A stretch of DNA of 9,850 bases, taken from CADCTB01 sp038231955 (GTDB lineage Bacteria; Actinomycetota; Acidimicrobiia; Acidimicrobiales; AC-14). The stretch's first letter is position 1; each line of letters begins with the position of its first letter. Below the pieces are notes generated by a model, which was not told where the DNA came from, searched no databases, and saw only the letters and a list, made by a program, of their open reading frames with translations. Made by a program: the position numbers and the translations under genes. Below, piece after piece: positions 1 to 5,048 of the stretch. The stretch covers positions 1-9,850 of the forward strand of contig JBBSIS010000119.1 in assembly GCA_038231955.1 (NCBI GenBank), read 5' to 3'.

Positions 1-1
1 C

Positions 2-943
2 ATGGTCTTCGTCACCGACGGCCGCTACCGTGACCAGTCGGCCCTGGAGCTGGCGGAGTCCGGCGTCGACGCTGACATCCGGGTCGGCCTCAGTGCCGGC
101 GCCCAGAAGGAGCTGCTCCAGGAGGCCACCGCCGGGGTCGGTCGGATCGGATTGGAGGCTGGCGCCGTCACCTGGTCCCAGCAGCGCAAGTACGACGCCG
201 ACTGGTTCCCCGACGCCGAGCTGGTCCCCACCGACGGCCTGATCGAGGACCTGCGCAAGGTGAAGGATCCCGGTGAGATCGACCGCATGGCTGCGGCCGC
301 CGCCATCGCCGACGCTGCTCTGGCGACGGTCCGCCGCCGCCTGGCCGACGGGCCGACGGAGGAGGAGTTCGCCCTGGAGCTGGACTTCGAGATGCGCAGG
401 CGCGGGGCGGCAGGGCCGTCGTTCGAGACCATCGTGGCGTCGGGGCCGAACGGGGCCAAGCCCCACCACCGGCCCAGCGACCGGCGTATCGGGCGCGGCG
501 AGCTGGTGGTGATCGACTTCGGCGCCCTCGTCGAGGGCTACTGCTCCGACATGACCCGCACCCTGTGCGTGGGGGAGCCGTCGTCGGCCACAACCCGCCG
601 CATGGTCGACGTGGTGGCGGAAAGCCAGCGGGCCGGGGTGGACGCGGTGCGGGCCGGCGTGGAGGGCAAGGCGGTCGACGGGGCCTGTCGAGACGTCATC
701 GCCGCCGCCGGCTGGGCGGAGGCGTTCCTGCACAGCACGGGCCACGGCGTGGGCCTCGACATCCATGAGGACCCGCGGGTGTCGTCCGCCTCTACCGATA
801 CGCTGGAGAGCGGCCACGTGGTCACCGTCGAGCCCGGCGTGTACCTGGCCGAGCACGGGGGCGTCCGCATCGAGGACACCATGGTCGTCACCGAGCACGG
901 CTGCCGCATCCTTACCAACGCCCCCAAGGAGCTCCTCGTTTGA
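2..943 (+). CDS. pepQ: Xaa-Pro peptidase, M24 family (5'-truncated by window edge)
   Basis: This is a cytosolic dinuclear-metal peptidase predicted to cleave Xaa-Pro bonds. The visible 313 residues hold the end of a creatinase-type N-terminal domain (about 1-85) and a complete 'pita-bread' catalytic domain (about 88-313). The five expected metal ligands are present: D172 (VIDFG), D183 (YCSDMTRT), H248 (HSTGHGVG), E277 (VEPGVY) and E291 (RIED). H155/H156 in KPHH fit the conserved active-site region. The ATG at base 2 lies in mid-domain (FVTDGRYRDQS is an internal motif), so the gene should begin roughly 50 codons upstream of the window. The symbol follows the M. tuberculosis order pepQ-efp-nusB; aminopeptidase (PepP-like) and dipeptidase activities cannot be separated from sequence. 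Stop TGA is at 941-943, 55 bases before efp. Confidence 0.92.
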   Translation: MVFVTDGRYRDQSALELAESGVDADIRVGLSAGAQKELLQEATAGVGRIGLEAGAVTWSQQRKYDADWFPDAELVPTDGLIEDLRKVKDPGEIDRMAAAAAIADAALATVRRRLADGPTEEEFALELDFEMRRRGAAGPSFETIVASGPNGAKPHHRPSDRRIGRGELVVIDFGALVEGYCSDMTRTLCVGEPSSATTRRMVDVVAESQRAGVDAVRAGVEGKAVDGACRDVIAAAGWAEAFLHSTGHGVGLDIHEDPRVSSASTDTLESGHVVTVEPGVYLAEHGGVRIEDTMVVTEHGCRILTNAPKELLV

Positions 944-956
944 ACGGTCCCCGTTC
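942..956. repeat. Small inverted repeat at the pepQ stop codon
   Basis: GAACGG (942-947) and CCGTTC (951-956) are perfect complements around a 3-base loop, starting inside the pepQ TGA. There is no T tract, so it is not a convincing intrinsic terminator. It could be a weak 3'-end hairpin that slows exonucleases, or chance. Confidence 0.4.
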
Positions 957-970
957 CAGCCAACACGCAT

Positions 971-998
971 GGCGGCACGATCCTGAGATCGTGGCGCC
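971..998. promoter_or_regulatory. Hairpin directly abutting the efp start codon
   Basis: GGCG-G-CACGATC (971-982), loop CTGA (983-986), then GATCGTG-G-CGCC (987-998) form 11 pairs with a single G/G mismatch. The hairpin ends on the base before the efp ATG at 999 and occupies the place where a Shine-Dalgarno would lie; none is recognisable there. It could control efp translation, be a DNA operator (it is a near-perfect palindrome), or be chance. A five-codon ORF, MAARS, starts at ATG 969 and stops at TGA 984-986 in the hairpin loop, in frame with efp. Confidence 0.5.
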
Positions 999-1559
999 AT
1001 GAACGTCTCGACCAACGACCTTCGCAACGGCATGGCCCTCGACCTCCCCGAGGGCCTCTACACCGTGGTCGAATTCCAGCACGTCAAGCCGGGCAAAGGC
1101 GGCGCCTTCGTCCGCACCAAGCTCAAGAACGTTCGCACCGGCGCGTCCCTCGACCGCACCTACCGGGCCGATGAGAAGCTGGCCCAGGCGCTGATCGACA
1201 AGCGGGAGATGCAGTACCTCTACCGGGAGACCGAGCACTACGTGTTCATGGACAACTCGTCCTACGAGCAGCTCAACGTGGACGCGCCCACGCTGGGGGG
1301 CGCCACCAACTACCTTCGGGAGGGCGATTCGGCCGTCCTGCAGATCTACGACGACCAGGTCGTCGGCGTCGACCTGCCGGCTTCGGTGGAGCTGAGCGTG
1401 GCCGAGACGGAGCCGGGCGTACAGGGCGACCGGGTCTCCGGCGCCCGCAAGCCGGCGACGCTGGAGACCGGACTGGTCGTGCAGGTCCCCCTCTTCATCA
1501 ACCCCGGCGATCGCATCAAGGTCGACACCCGCAGCGGCGACTACCTGACCCGCGTCTAG
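999..1559 (+). CDS. efp: Translation elongation factor P
   Basis: EF-P binds stalled ribosomes between the P and E sites and promotes peptide-bond formation on polyproline stretches. The 186-residue product has the full family length: a KOW-like N-terminal domain (about 3-62), a central OB domain (about 66-125) and a C-terminal OB domain (about 130-185) ending in the family signature around NPGDRIKVDTRSGDYLTRV. The tip loop HVKPGKGGAF places K33 at the position modified in E. coli (K34). The PGKGGA loop is the form known in Actinobacteria to work with an unmodified lysine, and no modification genes are nearby. ATG 999 is chosen because STNDLRNGM begins normally there. No clear Shine-Dalgarno precedes it; a hairpin occupies that space. 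Stop TAG shares its last base with the nusB GTG. Confidence 0.97.
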   Translation: MNVSTNDLRNGMALDLPEGLYTVVEFQHVKPGKGGAFVRTKLKNVRTGASLDRTYRADEKLAQALIDKREMQYLYRETEHYVFMDNSSYEQLNVDAPTLGGATNYLREGDSAVLQIYDDQVVGVDLPASVELSVAETEPGVQGDRVSGARKPATLETGLVVQVPLFINPGDRIKVDTRSGDYLTRV

Positions 1560-2080
1560 TGCCGGATGGTGGTCGCCGTCAGGCTCGGGAGCGGGCCCTG
1601 TCGCTGCTCTACGAGGCCGAAAGCAAGGATGTCGCCCCCCGCGACGTCCTGGCCCAGTTGCCGGTGGAACCCGACCCGTTCACCGTCGCGCTGCTCTGCG
1701 GCGTCACCGAGCACCTCGCTGACATCGACGGCCTGATCACGACCTACGCCCGGGACTGGACGATCGACCGCATGCCGGCCCTCGACCGAGCCCTGTTGCG
1801 CATGGCCATCTACGAACTGGCCCACCGGCCCGACGTCCCGACTGGGGCCGTCATCTCCGAGGCCGTCGAGCTGGCCCACCGCTTCTCGACCGACGAGTCC
1901 GGCCGGTTCGTCAACGGCATGCTGGCCCGCATCGCCGAAGCCGTCCGACCTGCGTCGCCGGTCGCCACGCGGTCACAGGCTGAACCGGTGTATGCGGAAA
2001 CTGTCGGCGCCGACCCGGCTGTAGACGACCAGGCGGCGGCCGGCCAGATGGTCGAGCACGGCCTCGACCAGGAGTGGTGA
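1559..2080 (+). CDS. nusB: Transcription antitermination factor NusB
   Basis: NusB pairs with NusE (ribosomal protein S10), binds boxA RNA and supports rRNA antitermination. The all-helical core spans about residues 5-130: RRQARERALSLLYEAE at the N-terminus, then LDRALLRMAIYEL (75-87), AVISEAVELAHRFSTDESGRFVNGML (97-122). The GTG at 1559 overlaps the efp TAG (TAGTG), suggesting translational coupling; no other in-frame start precedes the conserved RR motif. Oddity: about 43 residues (131-173) follow the normal end of the fold. They are acidic and Ala-rich, match nothing I recognise, and use A/T-ending codons noticeably more often than the core (8 of about 42). This tail overlaps an open antisense frame at 1973-2206. 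Confidence 0.95.
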   Translation: MPDGGRRQARERALSLLYEAESKDVAPRDVLAQLPVEPDPFTVALLCGVTEHLADIDGLITTYARDWTIDRMPALDRALLRMAIYELAHRPDVPTGAVISEAVELAHRFSTDESGRFVNGMLARIAEAVRPASPVATRSQAEPVYAETVGADPAVDDQAAAGQMVEHGLDQEW

Positions 2081-2206
2081 CTCGCCCAGCTCCCCGACCT
2101 GACCTTCGACGTCGCCGCCGACGTCCTCGGCTGACGCGCTACTGTCAGACCAGCCGTTAACGCCGGTCCGGTGAGGCTGGCACGGAAGAGGAGCCGACCC
2201 CCGCAT
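1973..2206 (-). CDS. Possible small antisense ORF, 77 aa (doubtful)
   Basis: An open frame on the minus strand runs from ATG 2206-2204 to TGA 1975-1973 and gives 77 residues. Its C-terminal half (LLVEAVLDHLAGRRLVVYSRVGADSFRIHRFSL) reads like a helix plus beta strand. About 90% of codons there end in G or C, slightly better than the overlapping nusB tail in the opposite direction. Against it: the two frames are in register, so high GC favours both; the N-terminal half overlaps the proposed pyrR promoter and leader; and I recognise no family. Function unknown. It may be a real small gene with a different start, or only a GC shadow. Confidence 0.2.
   Translation of the reverse strand: MRGSAPLPCQPHRTGVNGWSDSSASAEDVGGDVEGQVGELGESPLLVEAVLDHLAGRRLVVYSRVGADSFRIHRFSL
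2118..2145 (+). promoter_or_regulatory. Candidate promoter of the pyr operon
   Basis: TACTGT (2140-2145) fits the actinobacterial -10 pattern TANNNT. CCGACG (2118-2123), 16 bases upstream, is a poor -35 (3 of 6 to TTGACA). Transcription would start near 2152, just before the PyrR-binding hairpin at 2162. Two GACGTC palindromes (2108-2113 and 2120-2125) flank GCCGCC next to the -35 region. The position is sensible but the match is weak; transcription could also continue from efp-nusB. Confidence 0.35.
2162..2181 (+). promoter_or_regulatory. PyrR-binding RNA hairpin (UMP-responsive)
   Basis: The RNA folds as a 7-pair stem, GCCGGUC (2162-2168) with GGCUGGC (2175-2181), capped by hexaloop CGGUGA (2169-2174). 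From memory the established PyrR binding-loop consensus is ARUCCNGNGAGGYU. Bases 2165-2178 match 13 of 14 positions; the exception is G for the first A, which still pairs as G-U with U2178. The hexaloop fits CNGNGA exactly. The gene 24 bases downstream is pyrR itself, which makes chance unlikely. UMP-loaded PyrR is expected to bind here and lower expression of the operon. Confidence 0.88.
2184..2192 (+). promoter_or_regulatory. Shine-Dalgarno for pyrR start at 2205
   Basis: GGAAGAGGAG ends at 2193; its AGGAG core (2188-2192) lies 12 bases before ATG 2205, slightly long but purine-rich and the best site in the region. It starts only three bases after the PyrR hairpin, so bound PyrR would be expected to hinder ribosome entry. 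The alternative ATG at 2271 has only a weak CAGG before it. Confidence 0.6.
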
Positions 2207-2801
2207 GGCCGAGCGAGAGCGCACTGCAACGCCCCCGTACGGGGGCGTTTTCTCTGCTCGCAGCCAGGTCATGGACGCCGCGGATCTTCGCCGGGCCGTC
2301 ACCCGCATCGCCCATGAGATTGTCGAGCGCAACCATGGCCTCGACGGCGTGGTCCTGATCGGGTTGCAAACCGGCGGCGTCCCCCTGGCCGGCCGGCTGG
2401 CCGAGGCGTTGTCGAGGATCGAGAAGGTCGAAGTCCCGGTGAGCACCATCGACGTCGCCCTCTACCGCGACGACATCGGCCTACGTCCCGTCATTCCCGA
2501 GGCCGTCACCGACATCCGTGTCGACCTGACCGGGCTCACCGTCGTCCTCGTCGACGACGTCCTCTTCACCGGCCGGACGGTCCGGGCCGCCCTCGACGCC
2601 CTCAACGCCTACGGGCGGCCGAGGTCGGTGCAGCTGGCGGTCATGGTCGACAGGGGCCATCGCGAACTGCCCATCCGGCCCGACTACGTGGGCAAGAACC
2701 TGCCCACCCGTCACGCTGAGATCGTCGACGTGCGCCCCGACGGCGTCGACGTAGGCGAGAAGCGGCCAGGGCCCGAGCGGCCCTTTGAGCGGGCCCGTTG
2801 A
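2205..2801 (+). CDS. pyrR: Bifunctional pyr operon regulator / uracil phosphoribosyltransferase
   Basis: PyrR binds pyr leader RNA when loaded with UMP and lowers operon expression; many homologues also convert uracil and PRPP to UMP. From ATG 2205 it has 198 residues. The type I phosphoribosyltransferase fold is clear: DLRRAVTRIAHEIVERN (27-43), the TIDVALYRDD strand-loop (81-90), the PRPP loop VVLVDDVLFTGRTVRAALDAL (113-133) and AVMVDRGHRELPIRPDYVGKNLPT (145-168). The start is debatable. ATG 2271 gives 176 aa, but residues RSQV just before it align with the N-terminal strand of B. subtilis PyrR (KAVILDEQAIRR). The only in-frame start that includes them is 2205, which also has the better Shine-Dalgarno. 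Residues 8-16 (ATPPYGGVF) are encoded by an intrinsic terminator. The C-terminal tail comes from a repeat shared with pyrB. The stop overlaps the pyrB start (TTGA). Confidence 0.95.
   Translation: MAERERTATPPYGGVFSARSQVMDAADLRRAVTRIAHEIVERNHGLDGVVLIGLQTGGVPLAGRLAEALSRIEKVEVPVSTIDVALYRDDIGLRPVIPEAVTDIRVDLTGLTVVLVDDVLFTGRTVRAALDALNAYGRPRSVQLAVMVDRGHRELPIRPDYVGKNLPTRHAEIVDVRPDGVDVGEKRPGPERPFERAR
2228..2253 (+). terminator. Intrinsic terminator/attenuator inside the 5' end of pyrR
   Basis: AACGCCCCC (2228-2236), loop GTAC (2237-2240) and GGGGGCGTT (2241-2249) form a perfect 9-pair GC-rich stem followed by TTTTCTCT (T run beginning at 2248). This is a textbook rho-independent terminator, placed 23 bases after ATG 2205 and 46 bases after the PyrR hairpin. 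It belongs to the pyr leader rather than to nusB, because the PyrR hairpin and pyrR Shine-Dalgarno lie upstream of it. A ribosome initiating at 2205 would cover the 5' arm and prevent folding. Confidence 0.8.
2764..2793. repeat. Repeat copy 1, 3' end of pyrR
   Basis: A 30-base segment matching 3695-3724 at 27 positions, the first 20 bases being identical. It contains a small hairpin, GGGCC-CGAGC-GGCCC (2769-2783). The 17-base core GCCAGGGCCCGAGCGGC starts at 2765, 33 bases before the pyrB TTG. It encodes the RPGPERPFERA tail of PyrR. Confidence 0.8.
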
Positions 2802-3766
2802 ACCACCTTCTCTCCGTCGCCGATCTGGGCGTCGACGGTATCGAGGAGGTCATGCGGGTCACCGATTCTTTTGTGGAGGTTTCCGAGCGGGCCATCCCCC
2901 GGGTTCCGGCGCTGCGGGGCAAGACCGTTGTCTCTCTCTTCTACGAGGAGTCGACGCGGACCCGGCTCAGCTTCGAGATGGCGGCCAAGCGCCTCTCGGC
3001 CGACACCATGAACTTCTCGGTGTCCACGTCGTCGGCCAAGAAGGGCGAATCCCTGCGCGACACCTGCCAGACGATCGAGGCCATGGGAGTCGACGCACTT
3101 GTCGTCCGCCACGGCTCGGCGGGCGTGCCGTGGCAGGTGGCGTCGTGGGTGGACTGCGCCGTCGTGAACGCCGGTGACGGTTGGCACGAGCACCCCACCC
3201 AGGCCCTCCTCGACTGCTACACGATCCGGGACCGACGCACATCGCTGGAAGGCCTGCGTATCGCGGTGGTGGGCGACGTGAAGCACTCCCGTGTCGCCCG
3301 GTCCGGGGTGCTGGCCTTCACCCTGCTGGGCGCCGAGGTCACCCTCGTCGCCCCCCCCACGCTGCTACCCCCCAGCCTTGCGGGCTGGCCGGTGGAGGTC
3401 AGCCACGACCTGGACACCGTCCTGGCCAAAGCGGACGTGGTGTACCTGCTGCGCATGCAGGCCGAACGCCAGCGAGAGGCGTTGCTCCCGTCGCTGCGGG
3501 AGTATACGGCCAGGTACGGCCTGAACCGCAGGCGGGTCGACCTGCTGGCCGGCGACGCGCTGGTCATGCACGCGGGGCCGATCAATCGCGGCGTCGAGAT
3601 CGCGGCCGACGTCGCCGACTTCCCCCGTTCGCTCATCACCCGCCAGGTCGCCAACGGTGTCGCCGTCCGCATGGCCGTTCTATTTCTCCTGCTGGGCCAG
3701 GGCCCGAGCGGCCCCCAGAGCGGGAGCCAGGGCCCGAGCGGCGGAGGAGCGGCGACCCGTGACTGA
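2798..3766 (+). CDS. pyrB: Aspartate carbamoyltransferase catalytic chain
   Basis: Condenses carbamoyl phosphate with aspartate to N-carbamoyl-aspartate. The 322 residues show the two-domain transcarbamoylase fold. Carbamoyl-phosphate site: STRTR (52-56), K82 in SSAKKGESLRDT, R104-H105 and HPTQ (132-135). Aspartate-domain residues include the RMQAER loop (219-224) and HAGPINRGVEI (258-268). TTG 2798 is the only possible start: an in-frame TGA lies at 2786, with no ATG/GTG in between, and HLLSVADL is the normal family N-terminus. It overlaps the pyrR stop by four bases. The last 22 residues (QGPSGPQSGS QGPSGGGAATRD) follow the normal end at FLLLG and are two 10-residue units encoded by a 30-base tandem repeat. 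No regulatory chain (pyrI) is in the window, so a simple catalytic trimer is likely. The stop overlaps pyrC by 8 bases. Confidence 0.97.
   Translation: MNHLLSVADLGVDGIEEVMRVTDSFVEVSERAIPRVPALRGKTVVSLFYEESTRTRLSFEMAAKRLSADTMNFSVSTSSAKKGESLRDTCQTIEAMGVDALVVRHGSAGVPWQVASWVDCAVVNAGDGWHEHPTQALLDCYTIRDRRTSLEGLRIAVVGDVKHSRVARSGVLAFTLLGAEVTLVAPPTLLPPSLAGWPVEVSHDLDTVLAKADVVYLLRMQAERQREALLPSLREYTARYGLNRRRVDLLAGDALVMHAGPINRGVEIAADVADFPRSLITRQVANGVAVRMAVLFLLLGQGPSGPQSGSQGPSGGGAATRD
3695..3755. repeat. Tandem 30-base repeat, 3' end of pyrB (copies 2 and 3)
   Basis: Units 3696-3725 and 3726-3755 share the first 17 bases exactly and about 23 of 30 overall. The same core occurs at 2765-2781. Copy 3 starts 33 bases before the pyrC GTG and includes its Shine-Dalgarno. 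Copy 2 holds the hairpin GGGCC-CGAGC-GGCCC at 3700-3714. In frame the units encode QGPSGPQSGS and QGPSGGGAAT at the PyrB C-terminus. Confidence 0.8.
3743..3749 (+). promoter_or_regulatory. Shine-Dalgarno deciding the pyrC start
   Basis: GGAGGAG lies 9 bases before GTG 3759. It is the strongest ribosome-binding site in the window and supports GTG 3759 over the in-frame ATGs at 3657 and 3669, which are inside conserved pyrB sequence. Confidence 0.8.
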
Positions 3767-5048
3767 CCACGTCGTGTTGATCCAAGGCGGCCGGGTCGTC
3801 GACGCCACCGGCGAGCGCATGGCCGACGTGCTGATCGAGGCCGGTCACATCCGGGCCCTGGCGGTGTCGATCGATCCTCCGGCGGGCGCCACCGTGCTCG
3901 ACGCCGGGCGTTGCATCGTTGCGCCCGGCCTCGTCGACCTTCACGCCCACCTGCGCCAACCGGGCAAGGAGGAAGCGGAGACGGTGGAGACCGGCGCCCG
4001 TGCCGCCGCCCTCGGCGGCTACACCGCGATCGTCGCCATGCCGAACACCGATCCGGCCCTCGATACCGCTGCTGCCGTCCGCGAGGTGCTCGAGCTCGGT
4101 GCCCCCACGACCTGCGACGTTCGCGTGGCCGGAGCCATCACCAAGGGTCGGCTCGGGCGGGAGCTGGCGCCCCTCGGGGAGATGGCCGACCTCGGCGTCC
4201 GGCTGTTCACCGACGACGGCGCCGGGGTCCAGGACGCCCGCCTCATGCGCCGGGCCTTCGAGTACGCCTCGGCCCTCGGCGTGACGCTGGCCCAGCACTG
4301 CGAGGACGCGGTGCTGGCCGCCGGCGGCCACATGCACGAGGGGGCGTGGTCGAGCCGCCTCGGCATCCCCGGGATCCCCTCGGAGGCCGAGGAGCTGATG
4401 GTGGCCCGTGACATCGCCCTCGTCCGTCTCACCGGGGGCCGGGCCCACTTCCTGCACCTGTCGACGGCCGGCTCGATTGCTGCGGTGCGCGCCGCCAAGG
4501 CCGAGGGCCTGGCCGTCACGGCCGAGGCGGCTCCCCACCACTTCACCTTCACCGACGGCGCGGTGGCCGGCTACGACACCGTGTTCAAGGTCAACCCGCC
4601 GCTGCGGACGTCGGCCGATATCGAGGCGGTGAAAGTCGGGCTGGCTGACGGCACCATCGACGCCATCGCCACCGACCACGCCCCCCATTCACAGGAGGAC
4701 AAGGACGTGCCCTTTGACCAGGCTCGACCGGGGATGCTCGGCCTCGAGACGGCTCTCGCCGTGGCGCTGACCGAGCTCGACCTGCCCATCGGCCGGTTGC
4801 TCGAAGCGCTCTCGTGGGGCCCGGCCCGCATCGCCGGCCTGGAGGCCGACCACGGCGGGCCGCTCGCCCAGGGGTGCCCCGCCAACCTGTGTGTCATCGA
4901 CCCCGCCGCCACCTGGGTGGTCGACCCGGCGGCGCTGGCCAGCCGGGCCCGGAACACGCCCTACGCCGGCCGCACGCTCACTGGTCGGGCCCGCCACACC
5001 GTGCTCCGAGGCGAACCCGTCGTCATCGACGGCGTGGCCCAACGATGA
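3759..5048 (+). CDS. pyrC: Dihydroorotase, type I
   Basis: A zinc amidohydrolase that cyclises N-carbamoyl-aspartate to dihydroorotate. From GTG 3759 it has 429 residues, the usual length of type I enzymes. Expected active-site residues: H62 and H64 in GLVDLHAHLRQPG, N96 in AMPNTDP, the metal-ligand aspartate in FTDDG (D152/D153; type I enzymes use Asp where others use a carboxylated Lys), H180 in LAQHCED, H233 in FLHLST and catalytic D306 in ATDHAPH. The composite beta-sandwich is formed by about residues 4-53 and 370-429. GTG is chosen for its Shine-Dalgarno and because VTDHVVLIQGGRVVD is a normal start; it overlaps the pyrB stop by 8 bases. The stop overlaps carA (ATGA). In several bacteria type I dihydroorotase works in a complex with ATCase; this is possible here but not shown by sequence. 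Confidence 0.97.
   Translation: MTDHVVLIQGGRVVDATGERMADVLIEAGHIRALAVSIDPPAGATVLDAGRCIVAPGLVDLHAHLRQPGKEEAETVETGARAAALGGYTAIVAMPNTDPALDTAAAVREVLELGAPTTCDVRVAGAITKGRLGRELAPLGEMADLGVRLFTDDGAGVQDARLMRRAFEYASALGVTLAQHCEDAVLAAGGHMHEGAWSSRLGIPGIPSEAEELMVARDIALVRLTGGRAHFLHLSTAGSIAAVRAAKAEGLAVTAEAAPHHFTFTDGAVAGYDTVFKVNPPLRTSADIEAVKVGLADGTIDAIATDHAPHSQEDKDVPFDQARPGMLGLETALAVALTELDLPIGRLLEALSWGPARIAGLEADHGGPLAQGCPANLCVIDPAATWVVDPAALASRARNTPYAGRTLTGRARHTVLRGEPVVIDGVAQR

Noticed and set aside
2..4. ATG at base 2 as the real start of pepQ
   Set aside because: FVTDGRYRDQS is an internal motif of the creatinase-type N-terminal domain; the gene must start before the window.
2228..2253. Treating the hairpin only as the terminator of nusB
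   Set aside because: It lies about 150 bases beyond nusB and downstream of the PyrR hairpin, Shine-Dalgarno and ATG of pyrR, so a regulated attenuator role fits better.
2430..2446. A second PyrR-binding loop within pyrR (GTCCCGGTGAGC)
   Set aside because: The flanks do not form the required stem beside the CGGTGA hexaloop, and the bases encode conserved PyrR residues.
3657..3758. Upstream extension of pyrC to ATG 3657 or 3669
   Set aside because: This lies inside the conserved pyrB 3' coding region and its translation (Arg/Ala-rich) is not dihydroorotase-like. GTG 3759 has a strong Shine-Dalgarno.
4814..5044. Upstream extension of carA
   Set aside because: It is an Arg/Gly/Pro-rich shadow frame of pyrC; ATG 5045 begins the normal CarA N-terminus with an ATGA overlap.
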